The translations under genes and the position numbers were made by a program. DNA of 64,000 nt. Source: Pseudomonas nitroreducens NBRC 12694 (GTDB lineage: Bacteria; Pseudomonadota; Gammaproteobacteria; Pseudomonadales; Pseudomonadaceae). Shown one piece after another: positions 25,932-33,095 of this stretch. The stretch's first letter is position 1; each line of letters starts with the position of its first letter. The notes beneath the pieces are model-generated. The model did no database searches. It saw only the letters and a list, made by a program, of their open reading frames with translations, and was not told the origin of the DNA. The stretch is from contig NZ_BDAI01000001.1 of assembly GCF_002091755.1 (NCBI RefSeq), positions 1,054,001 through 1,118,000 on the forward strand, written 5' to 3'.

Positions 25932-26252
25932 CTAGAATACTTCATGCCTGAGCAGCTTAAAGCATGCACCCTTCTTGATTGCCTCCTCTACGTCAGATGA
26001 ACGTGCTGTGGCGTTTATATAGAGCAGAACAGGGTAGTCAGGAAAACTTTGCTCCACTGGCTCATCATCAAAAGGGTCAAGATTAGCCTTCAGAATAAAA
26101 TTCTCCGAGTCATTACCACCAAACATGTAGTAAATCCCTCCTTGATAAGTGCTATTTCTTTCATCAAGAGATACTCCAAAAACCCCCTCTATATGCTCTC
26201 TTGCCAGCAGAAGGCTGAGGGTTTTCGCTCCGTACAAGTCATATGCAATCAT
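25932..26252 (-). CDS. Putative orphan CDI immunity protein
   Basis: 106 residues (MIAYDLYGAKTLSLLLAREH...), soluble and acidic. Its ATG overlaps the TGA of the upstream toxin remnant (ATGA), the coupling used by the other cdiA/cdiI pairs here. The gene is intact although its toxin partner is reduced to about 70 codons. No Imm family was recognised. Confidence 0.6.
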   Translation of the reverse strand: MIAYDLYGAKTLSLLLAREHIEGVFGVSLDERNSTYQGGIYYMFGGNDSENFILKANLDPFDDEPVEQSFPDYPVLLYINATARSSDVEEAIKKGACFKLLRHEVF

Positions 26253-26458
26253 TTTGGAAGTACCAAGCTCGGCGCGCGGCTGGCAGCCGTTGCCGCGGAG
26301 TCATAAATCATAAAATTAACCTCACGTCCTGCCTGTGCGCTTAGCTTGCTAGCTAGGTCTTTTAATCCAAGTGCTTGCAAATCTCTTGCACTCAGAGGAC
26401 CGGTGCGAGTACCGCCGCTTCTTAAGCCTATTCCTAACGACTGCGCACGCTGAAGGAG
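26249..26458 (-). pseudogene. 3' remnant of a CdiA-type toxin domain
   Basis: A minus-strand open frame of about 70 codons reads LLQRAQSLGIGLRSGGTRTG, then a middle part containing LGLKDLASKLSAQAGREVNF, and ends RAPSLVLPK. It is bounded upstream by repeat copy 6, which supplies an in-frame TAA at 26476-26474, and ends four bases into the next gene (ATGA). The coupling to a small immunity-like gene identifies it as the tail of a toxin. Its activity is unknown. Confidence 0.58.
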
Positions 26459-26542
26459 AAAAAGGGGACAGATTTATTTTCGACACTCTAATCCTGACTC
26501 CGCGTCCAGCTTTAGAGTAGAAAAATAAATCCGTCCCCTTTT
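26459..26542 (+). repeat. 84-bp inverted-repeat element, copy 6
   Basis: Full copy. The right arm reads AAATCCGTCCCC, a single change. It truncates the toxin remnant on its left side. Confidence 0.9.
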
Positions 26543-26652
26543 CGGTCCAGAGCAAAAGACTCCCGAAGACAAGAATAAAATCTTCACCAGAACCTTTTTT
26601 GCAAATCCATAAAGACCTCAATATGGAACAGTTTGAGCAGGAAGAGAGTATA

Positions 26653-26736
26653 AAAAAGGGGACAGATTTATTTTCCGTACTCTAAGCCTAACTCCGCGCC
26701 TAGTTGTAGAGTAGAAAAATAAATCTGTCCCCTTTT
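26653..26736 (+). repeat. 84-bp inverted-repeat element, copy 7
   Basis: Full copy with centre CTAACTCCGCGCCTAG. The 110 bases between copies 6 and 7 hold no recognised gene, only a possible short 3' coding scrap. Confidence 0.9.
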
Positions 26737-26753
26737 CAGTCCCCTTTTCAACC

Positions 26754-26853
26754 CGTATTTGGTTTTGGAGAAAAGCTGCCACCTCTAAAGGTACCTAGTC
26801 ACCTTCACATCAGCCGAGATTAGAGTAGGAAAAATAAATCTGTCCCCCTTTTT
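26754..26853 (-). repeat. RAYT leader plus terminal arm, copy B (element copy 8)
   Basis: Near-identical to 23940-24036 (GGTACCTAGTCACCTTC, CAGCCGAGATTAGAGTAGG, then AAATAAATCTGTCCCC), but no transposase coding sequence remains beside it. Confidence 0.75.
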
Positions 26854-26854
26854 T

Positions 26855-26915
26855 CTTAATCGGCGCTGAGTGTTACGCCCATGAAAAAGCCTGCCGATTG
26901 GCGGGCTTTTTATTG
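26855..26915 (+). repeat. Diverged duplicate of the cold-shock gene tail and terminator
   Basis: CGGCGCTGA...ATGAAAAAGCCTGCCGATTG, then GCGGGCTTTTTATTG, matches 22501-22560 (CGGCGCTAA...ATGAAAAGCCCGCCAATTG, then GCGGGCTTTTTCTTG). It still forms a hairpin followed by a T-run, so it may terminate transcription. The pair brackets the block 22.56-26.85 kb. Confidence 0.6.
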
Positions 26916-26926
26916 CGGCCTCAATG

Positions 26927-27006
26927 AAAAAAGGGGGAATTTATTTTCCGCACTCTAATTCTGTCTCCGCGTCCAGTTTTAGAGTAGAAAAAATTCGTCC
27001 CCTTTT
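26927..27006 (+). repeat. 84-bp inverted-repeat element, copy 9 (diverged arms)
   Basis: Both arms have lost the ACAG/CTGT part (GGGGGAATTTATTTTC and AAAAAATTCGTCCCC). The centre is the usual CTGTCTCCGCGTCCAG. Confidence 0.82.
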
Positions 27007-27022
27007 CGATTTCTTGATACAA

Positions 27023-27403
27023 CTATTCAGAGAATAGATATTTCTCTCGAACCTGCCTCATGCAGTCAATCACACTCTCCAACCGCTCGCCCTCAAGACC
27101 AATCGCTACCAAATCGTCAGCGCAGCAATTATCATACGCTCTAGCCAAAACCTCCAGCAGGTCTTCTGCATAAGGACTTTCTCTAGAAAGCTCCAATCCA
27201 TAGCGCATTCCCTCCTTAAATATTGCTGTCTGCAATACCGCAAAAAATCCTACATCATCAGTCGTACAAAGAGAGCCCGCTTCATCCTGGACATATGCAA
27301 AGGCTTGCTCTGGCCGAAGGTTAATCTGAGATATCGCCTTTTCATAAAGTCGAGAAACTACTGAGCATATCTCCTCCACGGTCAAGCCGAATGACATCTT
27401 CAT
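27023..27403 (-). CDS. Putative orphan CDI immunity protein partnered with a deaminase-like toxin remnant
   Basis: 126-residue helical acidic protein (MKMSFGLTVEEICSVVSRLY...). Its ATG overlaps the stop of the upstream Cys-rich toxin remnant (ATGA). The gene is intact and A+T-rich and could protect against deaminase-type CdiA toxins of related strains. No Imm family was recognised. Confidence 0.62.
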   Translation of the reverse strand: MKMSFGLTVEEICSVVSRLYEKAISQINLRPEQAFAYVQDEAGSLCTTDDVGFFAVLQTAIFKEGMRYGLELSRESPYAEDLLEVLARAYDNCCADDLVAIGLEGERLESVIDCMRQVREKYLFSE

Positions 27404-27536
27404 TTCTCCATGGTAAAGATATTTAATTGAATATTAGGATATCTCTCGCGAAACTGATTAACAATATCACTACAGCTTGGGCAGACCATTTTTTCTGAAA
27501 TCAAATTTATGCGGCCTGATGCTTGCGAACTCAAAA
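27400..27536 (-). pseudogene. 3' remnant of a deaminase-fold toxin
   Basis: About 44 codons from repeat copy 10 to the TGA that overlaps the next start: SSQASGRINLISEKMVCPSC, then SDIVNQFRERYPNIQLNIF. The VCPSC...QF..RYPNI.L pattern matches the second zinc-ligand motif and final strand of the cytidine-deaminase-like toxins found at polymorphic toxin C termini. The first motif (H/CxE) would lie in the missing part, so the remnant cannot be active. Confidence 0.62.
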
Positions 27537-27617
27537 AAGGGGACAGATTTATTTTCCGTACTCTAACCATGACTCCGCGCCTAGTTTTAGAGTAGAAAAA
27601 TAAATCTGTCCCCTTTT
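27534..27617 (+). repeat. 84-bp inverted-repeat element, copy 10
   Basis: Full copy between the Imm42-like gene and the deaminase remnant, with centre CATGACTCCGCGCCTAG. On the minus strand it supplies an ATG in frame with the remnant. Confidence 0.9.
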
Positions 27618-27705
27618 CTTCACTAACTCGTTTCGCGCATCTGTACCAAACGCGCGAAATCATCGACACTCGTGAAAACTTTGGGAATCGTAGTCCAATT
27701 TGAAA

Positions 27706-28164
27706 CTATAAATCACAGGAGCGAAGCTCCCTGATCGCATCCAAAACGGAGCCCTCTTCCAGATAAACTTCTTTTACAGGTCCCCCATTTGCACTCCAAA
27801 CAAGTCTATCCCCAAAGCTAGTCCTTATAAAATAAAGGAAACACTTGCTGTCACTCATCGCAGTGGGCGTCAAGTCAAACAAACCATCCACCAACTCAAT
27901 ACCGTCGCCCCAAAAATAGTCACTAGCACTCTTGTAAAGCTCAGCCTTATTAAGCTCTGAGTCATTAACAGGCAACCTCTCTACCAGAGCATTGGAGTAG
28001 AAAGAAAATATCGCCCTCAACTCAAATACATCAACCGCGCTAAAAACCCTCTCACCTTTTATATACAAAGAGAAAACGCCATTCCTCCAAGAGTCACCAG
28101 GCAAATTCCAACCAACAACAACGTCAAATTGAAGAGCAAAACAAAAAGGATCCCCTACTATCAC
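27706..28164 (-). CDS. Orphan immunity protein, probably Imm42 family
   Basis: 152 residues starting MIVGDPFCFALQFDVVVGWN, which resembles the N terminus of Imm42 immunity proteins (from memory, not searched). GTG start overlapping the TGA of the degraded toxin frame upstream. Lower GC than the core. It probably protects against a toxin whose gene is almost entirely deleted here. Confidence 0.62.
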   Translation of the reverse strand: MIVGDPFCFALQFDVVVGWNLPGDSWRNGVFSLYIKGERVFSAVDVFELRAIFSFYSNALVERLPVNDSELNKAELYKSASDYFWGDGIELVDGLFDLTPTAMSDSKCFLYFIRTSFGDRLVWSANGGPVKEVYLEEGSVLDAIRELRSCDL

Positions 28165-28235
28165 TTTACTTTCACCCCCAACTGTTTCTGTACATCACTT
28201 GGTATCTAGCTGCCCGCCAATGGGTTTCTCCAACC
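28161..28235 (-). pseudogene. Vestigial toxin C terminus with in-frame TAG
   Basis: The frame coupled to the next gene reads WRNPLAGS, a TAG at 28208-28206, then IPSDVQKQLGVKVK and TGA. Only about 24 codons remain between repeat copy 11 and the immunity gene. The sequence style fits a toxin tail, but it is too short for a family call. Confidence 0.42.
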
Positions 28236-28320
28236 AAAAAGGGGACAGATTTATTTTCTGCACTCTAATTCTGACTCGCCAGCCAGTTTTAGAGTGGAAA
28301 AATAAATCTGTCCCTTTTTT
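28236..28320 (+). repeat. 84-bp inverted-repeat element, copy 11
   Basis: Full copy with a diverged centre (CTGACTCGCCAGCCAG). It marks the boundary between the cdiBAI operon and the orphan cassettes. Confidence 0.88.
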
Positions 28321-28353
28321 CCATTTTCTTGTAAGGCGGGATCGGTGCAGGTA

Positions 28354-28599
28354 TCAGCCACCACGAGATTTAAAGTAATTAACCGCAACAACAACCCCAA
28401 GAAATAACGCCATCACCCCCCCACCTCTCAATGCATTTTTTGCAGCAGAAACCATAACACTTAAAAAATCGAATTCCTGCCCTCTAAAATACAGGACAAA
28501 TGCTATTGAAATGGCCGACGCCAGAAAAATCGCTCCTCCACATATTAGAAACCATTTAACAACCAGAACAGTCAGTTTAATAATTTTTGCACTAGTCAT
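28354..28599 (-). CDS. cdiI: CDI immunity protein CdiI, membrane type
   Basis: 81-residue protein with two predicted transmembrane helices, at about 8-36 and 57-75. Its ATG overlaps the cdiA stop codon (ATGA), the canonical cdiI position. Small two-helix immunity proteins are known for CdiA toxins that dissipate the proton gradient at the inner membrane (the E. coli EC93 system, about 79 residues). The Gly/Ala-rich toxin next door fits that class. Its expression may depend on transcription through the very long cdiA. Confidence 0.75.
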   Translation of the reverse strand: MTSAKIIKLTVLVVKWFLICGGAIFLASAISIAFVLYFRGQEFDFLSVMVSAAKNALRGGGVMALFLGVVVAVNYFKSRGG

Positions 28600-29219
28600 T
28601 TCTTACTCGCACCGCTACTGACGGCATCACTAACAATTTCAGAGGATATTGCACCACCAATGGTTTCCGCATGCTCTCTAACAGTTGCAGACACCTCCGA
28701 CGCTATACCATTCCCCAGAGCTTTCCCAGCTGCGCTGCCTCCCACAGCCCCCACTCCCGCCCCAATGACTGCGGGAAGAGGGTCGGCACCCTTCACTTGG
28801 CTTCCTATGTAGGCGCCTCCCATGTTTGTGGCGACAGAGGCAGGAATAGATTTACCTTGAGTAAATACTCCGACTAAAGCAGCCACCGTAAGGTCGGGGA
28901 AGCTGAATTGAGTCGGGTCTTTTGTCAGTTGGTAACTTGCGTTTGCACCGCCTCCAATAGCCCCTCCAGCAAGCGCCCCACGAATCCCAACCGCAATGCC
29001 TCCTTCAAGTGCAAAAGGTGCTGCAGACACCACGACACCCCAAGCTTGAAGATAATCCCCAATAATATTCGGCCCTACATATCCTACATTTCTATCAACA
29101 GCTATCGCTGCTTCTCGAACCTGTTCCGGTGTAGCACCAGCAAGAGCTTCCTGTATTTTTTTCGCAATGTAGTACTCACTACCTGTTGCCATTTGCTGAG
29201 CGTTGGCGGGGAAAAGATC
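28596..29219 (-). other. CdiA-CT toxin domain (after VENN)
   Basis: About 207 residues after AVENNDLFPANAQQ. Long stretches of small hydrophobic residues (ALAGGAIGGGANASYQLTKD, AVIGAGVGAVGGSAAGKALG) suggest insertion into a membrane rather than nuclease activity. No catalytic motif was seen. The membrane-spanning CdiI encoded next supports a membrane target. Confidence 0.6.
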
Positions 29220-32200
29220 ATTGTTTTCCACAGCATTTTTCCCGGCTGCTGCTCCAGCTACTACACCACTTGAATCCCCACCTACCAACCCGCCTGTCAT
29301 TCCCGCAGCAAGGGTCGAGAGTGCAGATACGATCTGGCGCTCTTTTTCGGTGAGCTGGTCGTGAGGCTTATTTGGGTAGAGCTGCTTAGCAATCAGCTCA
29401 CCCGTCGCAGCCCCCGCAGCACCGGCCACGCCGGAGTTGCCCTGGGCATTCGCCACAATGGCCCCGAGTACCGCTTGGGCCATGATGCGGGCGGTGTCGT
29501 TGTCGCCGGTTTGCTTCTTGATCAGCGTCGCCACATAGGGCGCCGAGGCTCCCGCGACGGCCCCACCGATATCTCCACCGACCAGGTACTGCAGTGCTGC
29601 GGTGACGGCCTGGGCAGCCTGCTGATAATTGCTGCCCGTGCCGTATTCACGCATTACATCCTGGTAGGCCTTGGAGTTGACCAGAGCGTCGTTGTACTTC
29701 TTGATCTCATCGGCCGAGGCGCCTTCACCCGGCGGATACTTGCCGTCCTTCTCCAGCGCCTTGCGCCCTTCTTCGTTCGCCTTGATCTCGCCGTTGGTGC
29801 GAATGATGTCCATCGACTGGCTGCCGATCTGGGCGATCAGTTGCACTTCCTGCAGGCGGCGCTGTTCTTTCTCCTTGTCGAAGATGGGGCTGATGCTGCC
29901 GTTGGCGTGTTCGACGTCGCGGCTCAGGCTGGCGACGTCCTGCTGCTGGGCTTCGCCATTGCGGATGTCGATCGTGCCGGCGGAGATGGCGGAGTGGGTG
30001 GTGCCGCTGTCGCTGTCGCCGTGGGTGTAGGCGGTGACCATGCCGTTGGGCGCGTTACCGATGAACATCGGCCCATCGCCACCGCCGGAGCTGACGCTGA
30101 CGCCCTGTTGCTGCGTCTTGTAGTCGGCCTCGTTGCGGATATCGCGCCAGCCGAGGGTGTCGGTGCTCAGGCGGTTCTGGTCGGCGTTAGCGGTACTGGA
30201 GATGACGGCGCCGTCGAGCTGGGTGTGCTTGCCCACCTCGATGTCGTAGCCGCCCTTGCCGGCATAGAGCCCGGTCTGTTCCTGCACGCTGTCGTAGTTG
30301 GAGTGGATCTTGCTCTTGTCGACCGAGAGGCTGGCGCTGCCGCCGGAGCCGATGATGGCGACGCTGACGCCGCCGCTGACGTTCTTCTGCTCCGATTTGT
30401 ACTCGTCAGTATCCTGCAGGCTGCGCAGGGTAAGGTCGCGGCCGACCTTGGCGGTGATCTGCTCGCCACTGACCTGGGCACCGATGAGGCTGGTATCGCG
30501 GCCGCTGACGAGGGTGACCTGGCGGCCGGCATCGACGGTGGTTTCGCTCCAGGTTGTGCCGTTGCCGTGTTCGAAACCGGTGCCCTTGTTGCCGTTGGCG
30601 AAGACGCTCAGGCCACCACCACTGCCGCCGAAGCCCAGGCTGACACCGACGTTGCCGCCGCTGCTGCTGTTCTTGCCGTCGAGCTTCTGGGTGTTGGAGG
30701 CCGCTTCGAGGAGGAGGTCACGATTGGCGGCAAGCATGACGTCCTGGCCGGCCTTGAGCTGGCTGCCCTGGATGCGGATATCGCCGTCTTCACCGACCTT
30801 GCCCGCGCCAGTGGCGAGGATGTTCAGGTTGTTGCCGGCGGTCAGGGTGCTGCCCAGGCCGAGGCTTTGCTCCTGGACGGTTTTCGACTTGGATTGCTGC
30901 GAACCGGCGGATATGGAGATGCCGACGAACTGGTCGGCGTTGGCAGCGGTCATGCCGCCGTTCTGCTGCGCCGCCTGCCACGCCTGGTAGCCGGTCAGGC
31001 CAGCCTTGATGCCCTGCAAGGCGCTCAGGCGGGAGTCATCTTCGTCGCGCGCTTGGCGGGAGGTTTCGTAAGCGCTGTTCACCGCGCTGCCGACGCTGCC
31101 GGACAGGGCCAGGGTCAGGCCGCTCTTCTTCTGCTCGCGAGTCTGCTCGCTGCGGTTCTGGTTCTGCGCCTCGAGGATGCTGACGTTTTGCCCGATGAGG
31201 TTGATGTCCTTGCCGGCGACGAGGTCGGAACCACGGATGGTGAGGTCCTTGCCGGCCTGGATGTCGACGTTGCCGAGCACGCTGCCGATGGTGCTGCCAC
31301 GGGTCTGTTCGGTGTGGTCGTCCTGGGTGGTCTTCAGGCTGCTGGTACCAACGGTGAAGCCGATCCCACCGCTGCTCATGAGGCCGGATTTCTTTTTGGA
31401 CTCGGCGTGGCTGCTCTCGAAGGTCTCGGTGGCACCATCGATCAGCACGTTGCGCCCGGCCAACAGGCTGGTGCCGTTGGTAGAGGCGACGTCGCTGCCT
31501 TGCACGGCAATGTCCTGGCCGGCGCGGATGGCGATCTTGTCGGCGCTGACCAGGGAGCCGGTCTGGGTGGTGCTACTGCTGCTGTCGACGCGGGTCTTGG
31601 TGGTGCTGGAGAGGCCGGAGCTGCTGGTCTTGGTCTTGCGGTAGTAGCTGTAGTCGCTGTCCTGCTCGGAGACCAGGCTGACGTCACGCCCCGCATACAG
31701 GTAGGCCTCACCGGAGGCGCTGACGCTGCTGGCCTTGAGAGCCAGGTCCTGCCCGGCGGCGATGCTGACGTCGCCGCCGGCGGTCAGCTCGGTGCCCTGC
31801 TGTTCGACGTGATCCTTCTGGCTGCTGATCTTGCGGGTGTTGCTATAGCCATGGCTCTCATCCGCTGCCGAAGCGAGGGTCACATCGCGGCCGGCGCTCA
31901 GCGCCGCGTCACGCGCGGCGTCGAGGCGGCTGGCAACGGCGTTGAGGTCGCGCCCGGCGCTGATGTCGAGGTCGCGCCCGGCACTGGCTTCGGCGCCCAG
32001 CTGGGTGGTGGTTTCGCTGTAGTAGCGGCGGCCGTTGAGCTGGCCGTTGGTGACTTCCACCGAGGCGATGTTGACGTCGCGGTCGGCGCCGATGAACAGG
32101 TCGCCACGGCTTTGCAGCACACCACCGAGGTTGCTGACGTCACGACCGGCGCTGATGTCGAGGCTGTTGGCGGCCTCGATGCGCGCGGCGCTGTCGGCGA

Positions 32201-33005
32201 AGCTGGTGGTCCAGGTGCGGTTGGCGCTCTGAGCGCTGTCGATGCGGGTGACGCTGCGTTCGTTGATCACATCGCCGGTGAGCGCGGTGAGGCTGACGTC
32301 GCGCCCGGCGATGATGCCGCCGGCGGCGTTGCGGATGCTGTCGTCGGCGAGCAGGTCGAGGCGGTTGCCGGCCTGGATCAGCCCGCTGTTGTTCAGGTTG
32401 CCGGCGCTGGCGCTGAGGTTGTTGCTGGCGCGCAGGGTGCCGGCGTTGTTGAGGTCGCCGCCGCTGATGAGGCTGACGTCCTGGCCCTGGATCAGCGCGC
32501 CGGTGGGGCCGAGGCGGTTTTCGGCCTGGGCGAGGTAGAGCACCGGGACGAGGACCTTCTCGCCATTCACCTCGGCTTCTTCGAGCCAGACGATGTCGTG
32601 GGTCAGGGCCGCGACCTGTTCGGCGGAGAGGCCGACGCCGACGGAGAGCTGCAGGCTGTCCTTGTAGGCGATGGCGTTATCCATCAGGTAGCGGAACAGG
32701 GCTTCGTCGCTGGCCATGCCATCGATGAAGCGCTGGCCGGTGCGCGCGGCCACAGCCTGCTGGATCAGGCGCTGCTCGTAGAGGCCGTCGCCGAGGCGCT
32801 TCTGTGACTTGTCCGGGTCATAGCCGAGCTGGCCAAGCAGGTAGTCGGAGCTGAGGAAGCTCTTCAGGCTGGTCAGCTCGGGGTTGGTTTCGATCAGGTA
32901 TTTGTGGCTGTTGCTCGGCGTGGCGCTGCTGGGCAGGCCCTGCACGCGTGGAATGTCGAAGCCGGGCTGGGCGTTGGCGGCCGACGCGCCACCGCTCACG
33001 GCCAC
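28596..33005 (-). CDS. cdiA: CdiA, C-terminal portion downstream of an in-frame stop (FHA-2, VENN pretoxin, toxin)
   Basis: 1,469 codons in exactly the same frame as the upstream portion and separated from it only by the TAG at 33098-33096. The sole start near the front is a GTG inside the continuous coding sequence, so it is probably not translated on its own. Contents: YLIETNPELT linker, filamentous-haemagglutinin repeats rich in AGRDV/AGQD motifs (FHA-2), a pretoxin region and VENN at 29220-29231. A 207-residue Gly/Ala-rich hydrophobic toxin domain follows. In intact systems this part enters target cells. Confidence 0.85.
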   Translation of the reverse strand: MAVSGGASAANAQPGFDIPRVQGLPSSATPSNSHKYLIETNPELTSLKSFLSSDYLLGQLGYDPDKSQKRLGDGLYEQRLIQQAVAARTGQRFIDGMASDEALFRYLMDNAIAYKDSLQLSVGVGLSAEQVAALTHDIVWLEEAEVNGEKVLVPVLYLAQAENRLGPTGALIQGQDVSLISGGDLNNAGTLRASNNLSASAGNLNNSGLIQAGNRLDLLADDSIRNAAGGIIAGRDVSLTALTGDVINERSVTRIDSAQSANRTWTTSFADSAARIEAANSLDISAGRDVSNLGGVLQSRGDLFIGADRDVNIASVEVTNGQLNGRRYYSETTTQLGAEASAGRDLDISAGRDLNAVASRLDAARDAALSAGRDVTLASAADESHGYSNTRKISSQKDHVEQQGTELTAGGDVSIAAGQDLALKASSVSASGEAYLYAGRDVSLVSEQDSDYSYYRKTKTSSSGLSSTTKTRVDSSSSTTQTGSLVSADKIAIRAGQDIAVQGSDVASTNGTSLLAGRNVLIDGATETFESSHAESKKKSGLMSSGGIGFTVGTSSLKTTQDDHTEQTRGSTIGSVLGNVDIQAGKDLTIRGSDLVAGKDINLIGQNVSILEAQNQNRSEQTREQKKSGLTLALSGSVGSAVNSAYETSRQARDEDDSRLSALQGIKAGLTGYQAWQAAQQNGGMTAANADQFVGISISAGSQQSKSKTVQEQSLGLGSTLTAGNNLNILATGAGKVGEDGDIRIQGSQLKAGQDVMLAANRDLLLEAASNTQKLDGKNSSSGGNVGVSLGFGGSGGGLSVFANGNKGTGFEHGNGTTWSETTVDAGRQVTLVSGRDTSLIGAQVSGEQITAKVGRDLTLRSLQDTDEYKSEQKNVSGGVSVAIIGSGGSASLSVDKSKIHSNYDSVQEQTGLYAGKGGYDIEVGKHTQLDGAVISSTANADQNRLSTDTLGWRDIRNEADYKTQQQGVSVSSGGGDGPMFIGNAPNGMVTAYTHGDSDSGTTHSAISAGTIDIRNGEAQQQDVASLSRDVEHANGSISPIFDKEKEQRRLQEVQLIAQIGSQSMDIIRTNGEIKANEEGRKALEKDGKYPPGEGASADEIKKYNDALVNSKAYQDVMREYGTGSNYQQAAQAVTAALQYLVGGDIGGAVAGASAPYVATLIKKQTGDNDTARIMAQAVLGAIVANAQGNSGVAGAAGAATGELIAKQLYPNKPHDQLTEKERQIVSALSTLAAGMTGGLVGGDSSGVVAGAAAGKNAVENNDLFPANAQQMATGSEYYIAKKIQEALAGATPEQVREAAIAVDRNVGYVGPNIIGDYLQAWGVVVSAAPFALEGGIAVGIRGALAGGAIGGGANASYQLTKDPTQFSFPDLTVAALVGVFTQGKSIPASVATNMGGAYIGSQVKGADPLPAVIGAGVGAVGGSAAGKALGNGIASEVSATVREHAETIGGAISSEIVSDAVSSGASKK

Positions 33006-33095
33006 ATTGTCTGCACCGCTGGCGCTGTCGCCCTGTGCCTGTTCACGTTGGGCGGTATCGAGGTTCTGGCCGTTGAAGCCAAGCTCACCGACGCC

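Noticed and set aside
22641..28320. CRISPR array suggested by regularly repeated 84-bp units
   Set aside because: The spacing is irregular (100 to 1,900 bases), spacers contain genes, there are no cas genes, and the units are long inverted repeats rather than short direct repeats.
29361..32807. A 1,148-codon open frame on the plus strand, with many similar long frames over 33-41 kb
   Set aside because: They are antisense shadows of cdiA/cdiB. The repeated Gly/Asn/Leu/Asp codons at high GC leave the opposite strand open and give low-complexity Ala/Val/Asp protein.
28596..33005. Downstream part of cdiA as an independent haemagglutinin gene
   Set aside because: No ribosome site or ATG precedes it, and the frame is continuous with the upstream part across one TAG.
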